64,000 bases of DNA from Paramecium pentaurelia (lineage: Eukaryota > Ciliophora > Oligohymenophorea > Peniculida > Parameciidae), in the NCBI GenBank assembly GCA_905183005.1, contig CAJJDO010000025.1, positions 218,667 through 282,666 of the forward strand, read 5' to 3'. This document shows, piece by piece, positions 36,403 to 48,716 of the stretch (its first letter is position 1; every line of letters begins with the position of its first letter). Below the pieces are notes generated by a model. It saw only the letters and a program-made list of their open reading frames with translations. It was not told where the DNA came from and searched no databases. Made by a program: the position numbers and the translations under genes.

Positions 36403-38126
36403 TCACATTACTGTGAGTTACATTTACTCGATTAACACTGAATTGCCTAATTCTAAAGCAAGGTTGAGCATATCGCCTATTTTATGCTTTAATTTAGTTA
36501 TCTCATCATCTTTTTATTGGATCAGATTTTAAACATATTATTCCATTTAATAATTCAAATATTTTGACATTTCTGAATCTCTGATCCCTTGTTCATTTAC
36601 ATTTTCCAAAGGTAATTATAAAGTAAATTTATTTGATTCATCTGTTTTTATTGAATTAGAAGTTGTATTTTAATTTAAGAATTTGATACTATATTGATTT
36701 AGTAATTGCTCTAATTAAGTAACTTATAAATGATAATCATTAATATATTGTTCTATTTTGCATTAACATTCCTTAACTTATTTTGAATCTGAACTTGAGT
36801 TCTCTTTTGAAGTAAGAGATTTTACTAAGTTATTCAATTCACTTAAGGCATCTATTAATTATTATTTTTCAGAAGACTCTTTTTCAAATGATTTGTGTAT
36901 TGATAGACTCCATTCTTTTTATAAATTTATGATTTCTGTGTAATCAGAATTCATTTTTGAATTTTATTTCTCTAATTCTAAACATCTTTTATTTAATTAA
37001 ATTAGGATTTGAGTTTTAGACATGATATCTTTATGTAATTATTAATTTTCTAATTCTTATTAAGATTAAAGTTTGGTAATATCTTCAATTTATTTCTTTG
37101 ATTTTGCTAAGGCTTATCTTAATTGAAATTATTATTGATTTAAGATTTTAATAGTATTTTATAAGGATTTCTATTATTATTTTTCTACCTCTAAAGATTT
37201 CATTAATTACATATATTCTGTTTATTTTCTATTAAATAAATAAAAAATATACTTGTCAATAATTGAAGTTAAGTATTGAATTTTTTCAGAAAGACTTTAA
37301 GAACTATTTTTCAAAAAAGGTTCTGAACACTATATGATATTAATGAATATTGTTACTTTACAGCATAATTTAGTTCTGTAAGAATTTAATTCTTTTTTAT
37401 ATAAATATATTTAATCCACTTAATTATCATGTATTTATAAGAAATGCTGCAATTTTGATTTCATTATTTTTCTAAATATATTGATCTCTGTAGTTAAGTA
37501 TGAATATAGATTTCCTTTTTCTTTAATAGATAAAGATAATAGTTCATCACCTAATGAATCCAATTCTTTAGCAAGATTAGTATATTTAGATTTCCAATGT
37601 TCAATTTCTTCTCTCATCTAAGATAAAACTATATTTTATTCATATTAATTTTCAGAAGATGCTGTATTAATAGTTGTTCTTTATGAAAACTCTTCATTTT
37701 GATTTAATACTTTTAATCTTAATTTTACTTTTAGGTTTAACATTTGAATGTTATTTAAGAACACCTCTTCCTCAATCTCAATTTATTGATCATTATAATA
37801 TTAAAGCTCAAATTTAGAATTAATCAATCTGGTTAAATTACAATATACTCTTCCTGCAACCTCATTGTCTAATAGAAGTACAAGTTCCAATTTATTATAG
37901 TTAGAATCAATAGATCTATTTTCTAAAGAAATTTAATGGGATTCATTGATTAGATTCTAACCATTGCATATTTCATAAGAGTTTGTTTTAATTGTTTCAT
38001 GATCTAAAGTATTAGAAACTAAATACTTGTTTTTATCTGAAAAGCCAATAATTGGGTAGAAGTAGAATCAGATGAAAATTCTTAAATTGTGACTTCAAGA
38101 TGGAGATGTTCTTCTTTGTTTTCCAT
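36403..38126 (-). CDS. Long coiled-coil protein, possible N-terminal frame break
   Basis: About 570 residues. The N-terminal ~120 residues look beta-rich and C2-like (EVTIQ..., YPIIGFSDKNKYLV, TLDHETIKTNS). From the HWKSKYTNLAKELDSLGDELL segment to the end there are heptad-type coiled coils rich in Gln/Glu/Lys. No motor or catalytic motif. The ATG frame (MENKEEHLHLEV) and the main frame differ by one base near 38070, with no GT...AG there to explain it, so one base may be missing or the start is elsewhere. Likely cytoskeletal or basal-body structural protein by composition only. Confidence 0.6.
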
Positions 38127-38365
38127 TTAATAAATTATGAAATTTTGATAATATAAAGGGATTTATGAATTAAACAAATGAATCTCATATATTATATAAT
38201 TTTTGATTTAGATGATGAATTTTAGATTAAATAATATTTTAGAAATAGATTCTTATTATTGGTTTTGGTTAAGTTTTCATATAGCAGTTCAAATAAATTT
38301 ATTAAGTTGAAATGTAATTAATTGACTTAAATTTTATTTATTATTTAACAGTTAAAAATAGATTA

Positions 38366-39558
38366 ATGGAACGCTATAGGAAGATAGAATTAAAGGGAAA
38401 AGGTAGTTATGGATAAGCTATATTGGTTTAAAATAAATAGGATAGAAAATTTTATATCATGAAGGTAATCTGAAGGCTATTATAGATAATAGATGCATCT
38501 AAATTTGACATGAAAGAAAAAGAAAATGCACTTAATGAAATAGATGTATTAAAGAATTTACATCATCCATGTATAATAGAATACAGAGAATCTTTTGTAG
38601 ATAGAAAGTAAATCAATATATCTAATTTAGTAAATATTTATGTATTGTAATGGATTATGCAGAAGAAGGAACTTTACATTAAAGACTTGAATAATAAAAA
38701 TAAAAATAAGAACATTTGAAAGAATCCTAAATTATTGAATGGTTCACATAAATTTGTTTAGCTGTCAAATACATCCATGATAGACGAATCATACATCGAG
38801 ATATCAAAACTCAAAATATTTTTATTTCAAAAGGAGAAATTAAATTAGGAGATTTTGGAATTGCAAAATCATTAATTAATTCAGAAGATCTCTGCTAAAC
38901 TGCTATAGGAACTCCATATTATATAAGTCCAGAAGTGTGTTAAAGAATTCCTTATGATTTTAAATCAGATATTTGGAGTTTAGGTTGTATGTTATATGAA
39001 ATGATGGCTTTAAAACATGCATTTGATGCAAAAAGTATAATATTTTAATAAATATAGCAATGGAGGGATTATTTTTGAAAATCATTACTGGAAAATACTA
39101 ACCTGTACCTACATTTTATTCATAAGAACTTATTTAATTATTAAAGGATATATTAAATACAGATCCATAGAAAAGACTAACTATTAATCAAATATTAGAT
39201 TATAGAATAGTTAGAAAATCAAGAAATGAATTTTTGTAAAGAAAAACTTACAATTTACAAAAGATTCAATTTATTTCTGGATAAATTAGTAAATATGAGA
39301 ATCACTCTGGGAAAATTAGACATTATTAGAGTGAATAAAAATTTATTGGAGAATCACTTGCAGATTAAATTGAGAAGATGAGAATGGATCTTGAAGAATA
39401 ATTAGGAGTTGAAAAATTTATATTAATTTATAATTCATTAGTACTATATTTTATGATAATTAGATTAGAAAAATGAGGAAGATCCTTTAAAGTATTGTGA
39501 TGAGATTACATTAGATAAAATTAACTAACTTCTAGGGTTAGAACAATTAATATTTTGA
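38366..39558 (+). CDS. NEK (NIMA-related) protein kinase
   Basis: 365 residues after introns of 21, 23, 23 and 28 bases. Kinase motifs: LKGKGSYGQAIL, IMKIID (ATP lysine), HRDIKTQNIF, DFGIAK, GTPYYISPE, SDIWSLGCMLYEM. The combination GTPYY-SPE and DIKTQNIF is characteristic of NEK kinases, which act on cilia and centrioles and are greatly expanded in ciliates. The C-terminal extension has a short coiled segment (IEKMRMDLEEQLGVEKF) and ends ITLDKINQLLGLEQLIF. Confidence 0.9.
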
Positions 39559-40002
39559 TTTTTCTTTATATTAAATATACTTCTAATTATATTATTTAAA
39601 TATTTCTATTATTTTATCTAAATTGCTTATTTGTTATATGAATCAAAAATTTTTAATAAATACATAAAATTAAAAAAATTTATATCATTCTTTACAATTA
39701 TTATTTTTCTCATTAAAATATAAATAGGTCAAAAAAGATAATTTATTTCTATCACTAAATTAGCAAATTATATTTAGCTAATCATAATAATAATTATTGA
39801 CTTTATTTCCCCTTTTAGTTCCTTAACTAGTATACCCGAATATACAAATTTTAAAATACAATTAATTGAGAAATCATAATTATGTCGTGATTAAAAATAT
39901 TCCAAGAAATGACCTAAATAATTTGGTATAAATATAAAAAACAATATATTTTAACCTTGAACATTTTTTATAAATTTATAAATATATATATTTAACGACT
40001 TT
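39559..40002. other. AT-rich intergenic
   Basis: No open frame of interest; contains TA-rich runs. Nothing else recognised. Confidence 0.5.
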
Positions 40003-40269
40003 ATGTCTCTAACCTATCTCCCATTTCATAATCTAGTTCATTGTCCAAAGTAAGTCATAGAATTTGTATAAAATCCAGATCTCAATCTCAATGATTTAAA
40101 CAATATGATAGAATAATTGAAAATGCCAAAAAACCATTATAAAGCTATTTCAAGTATGCAATTTTTAGCCTCAAAGTAAGAACATTATTTATAGGATGAT
40201 AATACCCTTTAAAATCAGGATGAAGAAATTCATTCTCCCTAATTCATTTTTAGGAAAATTTTATCCTGA
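40003..40269 (+). CDS. Small protein, 88 aa
   Basis: Intronless frame starting MSLTYLPFHNLVHCPKQVIE with an acidic, Gln/Asp-rich second half (QDDNTLQNQDEEIHSPQ). The first half has helix-forming segments (LNNMIEQLKMP). No family recognised. The smooth composition favours a real small gene. Confidence 0.45.
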
Positions 40270-40551
40270 TCAATTATATCTATATTATGATATTTAATTT
40301 GTAAATTTAACTCTTTTCTCCATATCTTTTTAGCTGATATAGATAAGTATTTATCTAAATTGTTTAATTTCTTTATTTTGTTTAATAATCCAAAAATAAG
40401 GTTTATTTATCTAATATAATATTGAATGTATTTTATTACACTTTGAAATAAGATTAATTAGATGGAAACTAATTAAGTTTAAAGATTCTTAACATAATTC
40501 ATTAAATATAATCATTAATTTTATTTATCTAATTTGTATAAGAAATTGATA

Positions 40552-41099
40552 TCAAAAGTAGGTAAAGGCTATCTACGCCTACTAAAAGATTAACCATAAT
40601 TTTTAACTATTTTATCTCTTCCTCTGCTATTTGATTTAGAGGCTGTTTGTCTATATAATTTTTCTTAAGTTTTTATGTCCTAAAGATTATGCACTTTTTA
40701 ATACATAAATCAATCGAGAATGTGATTTTTCTTTAATTTCATTGCATTCAGCTGGTTTCAATTTTTTGATGATCCATTTAGGCCTTTTTCTTTGGGTTAT
40801 TTGAGATAAATGAACTCCAAATTGTTTTTCTAATACTTTATTTGCCCATTCAGATCCATATGGGTTTTATTTTACTTCTCTGTTTACTATAAACTAGATT
40901 GTTACAGTTAATGTCTACTTTTAGTTGAACTATCATTTTTATTGGTTTTATTCATTATTTCCAAATTTTCCGGTTTTATTGAATGACTTATACTTTAATT
41001 AGCTTAATCGTATAACAATTCTAAAATATTCAGTGGTTCACATAGTTCTTTTACATATAACTGGCTTTGAAAAAATAGACCATCTTTTTATTATCTCAT
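40552..41099 (-). CDS. Small basic protein of unknown function
   Basis: 171 residues with one 32-base intron. A helical N-terminus (QLYVKELCEPLNILELLYDQA) is followed by a tract (NPYGSEWANKVLEKQFGVHL, then a QRKRPKW segment). The C-terminal half is very basic (IIKKLKP, QRKRQNSQK). The pattern suggests nucleic-acid or tubulin binding, but I recognise no domain. Confidence 0.55.
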
Positions 41100-41479
41100 T
41101 AATTAAAATAAATTAATCACAGATATTAATTTAATATATTTGTAATTGAACATCATAAGAAATCTGATATAATTGTTAAAAATAAAATTTATTTAAATTT
41201 AATTTAATCATTAACTCCATCTCTTTAATACAATAATACCATTTATTTGTAAATTATAAGAATATCTCTTAAAATACATAATAAAAATAATATTTTGTTA
41301 ATTTGAAGTAAAAAATTCTTATGTTTAATATAATATAAGTGGTTTATTGATATGGAATCATGAATTATTTATCAAATAAGCAATTATGTATATTTTATTT
41401 ATTATGATTATTTATATATATATTATTAGTAATAATTTATGACCAAGAAAGAAGTTAAATTATTAAATTTAATTTGAAT

Positions 41480-42739
41480 ATGAGAACCTCTTTTGGAAAG
41501 AAAGTTAAGATTAATAATTCAGTTGGTAAAATGATTGAAAAGAAGTCCTAAGAATTTAATTCACCTCCTCTTTCTACATAGTAATATTAGTTGTAATAAT
41601 ATTAGAGATCCTAATTTCTGGCTTGATGATAGTGATTTATTCTGGCTGTCAAATGAAATAGAATAAGAGGTTGATAAGGTTCTTTAAATAGCAAAACCTT
41701 AACCTCTTAAAATAAAACAAAACATAATATCAAGCGGAAATGACATAAGAGAAGAATTGTTAGTTAATAATAAAAATACTAAAAGAAATTCTTGGGGTCT
41801 TGATAATTAATAAGATCTTGAAAAGTATATGAATAAAGGGAATAAATGTTAGTTTTAGTGTGAATTTTCAATTTAAAAAAATGGTTCTAAAAATTAAGTT
41901 TAATATAGGGATAGTTCTGAATATAATTCAAATAAGTAATTCATTAAAAAATATTGGCTTAGAAATAATTATCAAGATTTATAAGAAAGAAATTATTTGT
42001 TTTAAGGTGAAATTAGTTTTGCTGATTGCATAAATAACGATTAAAAATAAAAATAACAAAAAATTAAACAATTTTTAGATGCAAGCTTTTAGTTTTAAGA
42101 ATAATAAAATAATTCTTATGAAGAAGGGATTTTAGGATATCGTAAATCCAAAAATAGTTAAATAAAAGAAAGAATTTATGAGGAAATACCATCACCTTAA
42201 TTTTATTAAGAAAAAACAAAATAAATATAGATGCCATAAGATTTAGAGAAACCTAATTTGAAATCAAATATAAATTGGAAAAAAACAAAGATTAGAAGAG
42301 AAGCTAAAAAATATAAGTAATACTAAACTTAAGAATTCAAACATTTATCATTATCTATACCAGGTTTTCATATTCATGAAAAGGAAGGAGAATTAAAAAT
42401 TAATAAACTCTAAAAAATGGAAAACGAAAAAAGAAAGTTTTTTCAATTATTTGAATTAACTATCAATCCAATAACAATAATAGGTCCTTTGAAATTAATG
42501 CCCAATTTGAAACTTGTAAATTTTTAAATAATTTTCAGTGTATCAGATTTAAAAAAGGTTATACTGGATAAGTCTTTTGTAATTAAGACTATACAGAAAC
42601 CATTCCTACAAATTAAGAAGAAGGTAAAGTTTTAGAAAATGAAAAGAAACTATTTTTGGCAAACAATAGTTCTCATATTATAAAATTAGTATGTTGTTTA
42701 ATAAAGAAAATCTAATAATATAGAAAATTAAATTTATGA
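41480..42739 (+). CDS. Gln/Asn/Lys-rich protein of unknown function
   Basis: 403 residues after introns of 25 and 23 bases. Features: a Trp/Asp-rich motif (DPNFWLDDSDLFWL), low-complexity Gln/Asn/Lys tracts, and a tail with FKKGYTGQVFCNQDYTET. No domain recognised. Both intron placements are supported by keeping non-repetitive segments in frame. Confidence 0.55.
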
Positions 42740-42916
42740 ACAAGTAGATATTTTAACATTGAAATAATTATTTTTTTTATTTATTTTTTCTTTATAATAT
42801 TAATTAAAAAATGAAAAATTGAATATTTTTGAATAAAAACAAATTAAAAGATATAAATAAACTGATAAATTAAATTAGTTTAATAATTATTAAATAATAA
42901 AAAAACTTTGAAGTAG

Positions 42917-43714
42917 ATGAGTGTGAGATTAGGACTTTTAAGATGGGTGAATGAAAAATGTCCATAAATGAAGGCAAGTAATATTGAAAGCATGTCAGAT
43001 GGTAGACATTTCTTATGTTTACTACGAAGATACTTTCCAGAAATTGAAATTCCATAATTTAAAAAAAACTCAACAATAGTTTCTCGTTTAGAAACTTTAA
43101 CTTAAGTTGCTCATTATTGTTCAAAATTAGATAATTCAATGAAGGTTGATATTTTTAAAATAGCAAATAAAGAATCTAATATGATTTTAAATTTACTTAA
43201 ATTTATAAAATCTATTCTAGATAAAACACCTATTAAAAAAAAAAATAATAAAGAAGAAATCCCAACTATTATGAAAGAATAGAAAAATGAATGCCAAAAG
43301 ATAAGTGAAGAGATTGTAATTATTCCAATTAAAAAAAAATAAACAATTGATTAAGAAATATAAACTATACCAATTTAAGAAGTGAAACCTTTATAAATTT
43401 TGTAAGAAAAAATAAAAAAAATATTATAATCTAAATTGTAAAGTCCTCATTTAGAATTAGAAATACTATAATTATTAGAAAAAGATAAGGAAGTTATTAA
43501 TCTTTAATTATTTTATTAAGTTAAAGCATCTAGAGCAAGTATGAAGCCATCCAAACTTACAGAATTCATGTCTATTCATAGTAGTTAATTTTATAATAGA
43601 GTTGAATAGAATTTATTTGATCCTGAATATTCATTTGATTAGAATCTAGCTAGTAAAAAGAGTATATGTGAAGATAGTTTATTTCAAGTTAGCGATGAAA
43701 AATAAAATTATTGA
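42917..43714 (+). CDS. EB1-like calponin-homology domain protein
   Basis: An intronless 265-codon frame. Residues ~5-100 look like an EB1-type CH domain: LLRWVNEKC, an SDGRHFLCLL segment, YFPEIEIPQF, then VDIFKIANKESNMILNLLKFI. This arrangement (L-W-V-N, SDG, FPE, VD-I-K) is that of microtubule-binding CH domains such as those of EB1 and ciliary NDC80-like proteins. The rest is Lys/Glu/Gln-rich. The next gene starts only 7 bases after its TGA. Family level only; partner unknown. Confidence 0.65.
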
Positions 43715-43721
43715 TTAATTT

Positions 43722-46716
43722 ATGTATTTAATACCGAATTTCTAATTTTTATTTGACATAAAGTCTAACATAAGGATTAGGTTTGTAGAAGTACATTTAG
43801 TATAACCTTTCCTTTTACTTTATACAACAAATCAAATTTTATAGATTTGGGACTATGAAAAAAAAACTTGTTTGAGAGCAATAAATGTTTCATTAATAGA
43901 ACCAGATAAAGTTTAAGAAGTTAAGCAATTGAAATTTCATGATAATTAGATTATTTATAGACTCTTTAATGATTAATCCTTATATTTGTAGAATAGCATA
44001 ATGATTTTGACATCTGATAAATTATATTCTTACAAATATTGTTCTGATTATTCAGATCTAATAACAAATGGACCTATTGGTGTTTCAAATAAATGTTTAG
44101 AATTTATAGATTCATAATATATAGCAGTAGGAGGAGAAGGAGTTAAGATAATAGATTTGAAATAAAATCTAATTGTAAAAACAATGAAGGGATATCATTA
44201 AAAAGGAATTAATTAAATGTTATCATATAAGCAAAATTAATTTGACAGACCTCGTCTTGTTGCTAGTAGTTTAGATGGTACAATGGCATGTTGGAATGCA
44301 GACACAGCAAATGAATAGCCAACATTTAAATTTTTGATGTCCAAAAAAGGCAAACAATTAATGACTGCAAATAATGGATAAGAAATTTTATCAATTGCAT
44401 ATGATCCATATGATTTTTAGATTGTTACTGTGACAGAAAACTATATTACATTATGGAGTTCTTTGAATGGTATGGAAATAAATAGATTCAAACCTCCTAT
44501 TCCAATTAAAGAACTTGTTCATATTAGTCATTCAAATTTTCCATCTTAAACATATATTGGTCATACAAGATCATCTGAAATTTATGCTTTATATCTAATA
44601 GGAAAACAATAAAAGAAATTTGATTATGTTATACTATTAGATTTAAAAAATGTAATTGATGTTGATAAATAAATTAAAATCAATACTATAACAACTAATA
44701 GATTAAAATCAAATCTTTTATGTGTTGCTACAACTCATGGATTATTTTTATTACAAGCTTCTGAACTCTTATAAAAGTATTGTTTTCATCATACTTTTGT
44801 TTGCTCATTAACATTAAATTAAAGTAAAACATTTGTGGATGATACTGGATTACTTAAAAAGTTAACTAATATTTCCTAAGAATAATTAAAATAATATGAA
44901 CTATTAAATAAATAAACTGATTAATCTAATTTGATGTATCTTTCTACTAGTGGTAAAAATGTCATTTGTACATTGAGTGAATTTACCTAAGAACTTACAA
45001 ATAAGAAAGAGGAATGGACTGTTATGAGTAGATAACATAAAATATTTACTTTTTAAACAACTTATACTTGGGATGGTATCATTTTTATATTTTTATATAG
45101 ATTCTAAAATATTGATTTCATTATCAGGAAGATATTTTGTGATTCATAACAATAATGGACAATATGCTGTTCTTTCTATCAATAATAAAAATTTAAATTA
45201 TGATATGATGGAAAGTGATTTAAAATTAACTTTGCATTTTTTGAGTGAATTAGAGCAACTTTCAACAGGAATAGGCAATTCTATTGCATGGCATTAATAT
45301 AAGGAAGAATTAATAATATCTGTTCCTTTAAATGAAAGAAATTAAAATATCACTATTGAAGAAAAGGTTGAATCACAAACTAGTGGATTTTTTAATTAAA
45401 AAACATTTTCCAGAAATATTTATAATTATTCTTCAAACATTGTTAATTTTGTCATTTAAATTTATGGATTTGATCACACAAAAAAATAGGCTATGTTTTT
45501 AAAAGCCACAATAAATAATTTACCATAACCTGAAAAAGTCTTTGGAGTGTAAAGTTATTATTTTATTGTTACAAATTCTGAATGTAATATTGAAGACTAA
45601 AAATTAAAAGCAGAAATTAAACAACTTAAAATGAAACATGGTTAATTTTATTAATTTTAAAATAACCAATTGATTCCATTTGGTAATTAGTTTATATCTC
45701 CATTAAATGTAACTAGCAATATCAATGAGACCTTTTTATTATTTTAATATGAAAAGACTTTTTCTCTTCTTATGAAATAGAATGGATAATTTATTCCTAT
45801 TTTAACTGAATTTGAATAAATTACTGATAGCTATTTCTGGGAAGATTTATTATTCTATGTTACTTAAACTCAAATTAAGATGGTAATTGTTGTGAATTAA
45901 GTTGCTATTACAATTACTTTAGCCTAATTAGATCCACCATAAAATTAGCTTTAAAGTTGTGAGTTTTTAAAAGCTAATTAACTTGATGGTTAATACCCTG
46001 AAATACAGGTCAGACCAAATGGATAATTAAAAATTGTAATTATTTAGTAATAATATTTTTAGTTGATGATTCATGATAGTAAACTTATTGTCATTAATTA
46101 AGCACAAGAAATTTCTTTTATTCATTTGAAGCATGCATTACTTGAGTTTTGTGTATTAGTATCTAATATTAAAAGATAAATTTATAAGTGGATGACTTTT
46201 CAAAATGTGTTGATAATGCAAGTAAATTGGATTAGAAAATGTAAAAATTGATTGCTTAAATGTTTATTGCCAAAAATGCAATCGATTAGGTTTAATATTT
46301 AAATATGGATTTACACGAACGTTTAACTTTAGAATTGGATCATAATTTAAATGAAACCTAATTAACTGTAATAAAAATGTTAATATTTAGTTAGATTTAA
46401 TAGATCAAGTGATGTTAACAGTAGCTGATAATAAAGAAAAATATATTAAAGATTTAGCTATTAAATTATCTCAATAAAAGAGAGAAGAGGAATTAGATTT
46501 AGTAATTTAATATGGATTATAAAATTAATTGTAAATATTAGTATATTTTATTATAGATTTCCTCTTTATGATATTATTCCATTATTATCAGAAACTTAAA
46601 GAGAATATTATTTGGAATCCTAAGGGATTTTTCAAAATTTCTAATCTCTTAAGGAGATAAGTAAAGATAAAGAAGATTTGATGCTTTATAATTTATACAA
46701 TATATTTTAATTATGA
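43722..46716 (+). CDS. WD40 beta-propeller protein resembling TSET subunit TTRAY
   Basis: 965 residues after introns of 25, 23, 23 and 26 bases. WD-type strands: IRIRFVEVH...ILQIWDYE, VKQLKFHDNQIIYR, LVASSLDGTMACWNADT, IVTVTENYITLWSSLNG, then SLSGRYFVIHNNNGQYAVLS and a C-terminal LIVINQ...FIHLKHALLEFC...IYKW part. The order and spacing follow, from memory, plant TWD40-1 (TTRAY class): propeller, FYDD-like segment, GG-D-G-I-R, SDGLLVLW, KPVPK. TSET is an adaptor complex for plasma-membrane and endosomal traffic. A homology search is needed to confirm it. Confidence 0.5.
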
Positions 46717-46724
46717 AATCAATA

Positions 46725-48648
46725 TCATTCAATTATTAATTCTTCAAATGTTCCCAATTAATACTATTGATTATTTTAAATAGCTAAAACTATATCTAAT
46801 GTTTATTCAACAACTGAAGGAATAATCTATTTAAGATTTGGATTTTCAGTAAATAAGGCTGGATTAATATTAGCTTCTAAAAAGTAAACTTTAAGATTTG
46901 AATCTATTATAAAATCAAGTCCAAATAATTCAAATTCTCCTTTTTGTCCTCCAGCTTGAATTTTTTTCTATCCAGCTTTAAAGATTCTATAAGAAATTTA
47001 TTTAATTTATTCTCTAATTGATTTAATTTGATCTTCTTAATAATGATAAAAATTTTGTAAATATTCTTCTAAATGATCCATAGTCCATATAGAACTTTCT
47101 TTTTTTTCTTTATATTTTGGATGAGTTTTTTAAATAGCATTATTGGTGAGATGAATAATTTTATTCTATTCATTTTCAATATCATCTAAACTGTATTCAA
47201 AAATACTTAATCTAGCATATCCATGATGAAAGAGTACTGTATATGGTTTAACTTAAGCAATCAAAGCATAACATCTTATATCAAATTTTCTACCATCTAA
47301 CAAAAGAGGCTTTTCAATATATTTTTATATTATGGACATTGGATTAATGTCATCATATTTTAATTATTGTTCAGGATCAACATTTTCTTTAATTCCCAAA
47401 TGATCTTGAATTTCTTATTTTAGTTTATTCCTTTCATTTTCTACATATACTTTATAATAGTCTCCTATCTGATATTGTCTTTTTTAATGGAGATCCTATT
47501 TAAATCTGGCAATATCACTAATGAATTTGATTCCTCTACCACAATTTAAATTATAAGGTTTCAATATCCATATACCTTCTTCGTTGTCTTTTAAAAATTC
47601 AATAACTTCAGTAATTTGATTTAATCTAAATGTCTTAGGCAAAACATCTTCACATTAATTTTCTCTTAACAATTCTAACATTGATATTTTAAGTCCTAAA
47701 TTATGAGATGCTTTAGGTATATGATTTATCTATTATAATAGTTAAATAATTATACTATCTATTATCCTGGTTTGAATTCATAATAATTAATACTTTAAGG
47801 ACATTAGACCCATTTAATGAAATAATCATTTTTAAAAGCATCTTATAGAGTATCCATTAATTCATAATTTTTATTTCTGAAATAGGATTTAATTAATTCT
47901 GCATTGTTACCTTATCCAACATACACCCTTTACTTATGAACAAAATCAGCAGGTAATACTTATTATAAATTCTTAGCAAAAACTGAATACTTATCACTAA
48001 CCCATATATTTCTATCATCTCTCCAAGGATGTTCTGCACAAAAACTTTCACATCTTCCCTCTAACCAAGGTTATATAGATTTAAAATGATATTTAATATC
48101 ATAGTAATTTTATGATTCAAATTTGAATGTTTCAAATTCTTAAACAGTACCTTTTTACCATCTTGCAGCAATAGTTCTCTCCCCACCTAAATAAATTTCA
48201 ACATGAACAATATTATGTTGGAAAGCCCTACAAGATTTATCATAGTAAGTTCCAGAGAGAAATATTAGATCCCCAGGTTTCATATCTTATAATTCAATCT
48301 CTTTATCAAGTAAATCATATTAATAAGCTTAATTCCATTTTCCTAAAGTAAACCCAAAGTATTCTCTTAGATCATAAATTACCTATCTAATCAATCCAGA
48401 ACAATCTAAATATAGAGGAGCATTGAAATGAGGAGATGTTTCATCATGATATCTACTATGATAGGGAACTCCAACATATTTGTATGCTTAAGCAATGAAT
48501 TTCTATCTTAATTCTTCATCAGGTATTTTCTCTTTATTAGTCTATATTTATATTTGGTAAGTACTTTATTGACATACTTTTGATATAAAAAATTTTGATT
48601 TCTTTTAACTTGAAATTGTTAGAAACAAGATTATAAATTGCGGTCCAT
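46725..48648 (-). CDS. NlpC/P60-like domain fused to tubulin-tyrosine-ligase-like domain
   Basis: 624 residues after introns of 23 and 26 bases. Residues ~30-170 hold a papain-like NlpC/P60 fold: a QAYKYVGVPY segment, catalytic Cys in LDCSGLI, GDLIFLSG, and His in QHNIVHVEIYLG. From ~200 on is a TTL/TTLL domain: WILKPYNLNCGRGI, KYIEKPLLLDGRKFDIR, HLTNNAIQ, FELFGLDF, and LEANINPAL with the metal-binding Glu/Asn. TTLL enzymes add Glu, Gly or Tyr to tubulin and other proteins; NlpC/P60 enzymes cut amide bonds to D-gamma-Glu or similar. Both active sites look intact. The gene converges on the WD40 gene with 8 bases between stops. Confidence 0.85.
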
Positions 48649-48716
48649 TTAAATTTCAAATTGTAATTTTTGTAAATATATATATTATTATATCAATATG
48701 AATACAAATTTATATA

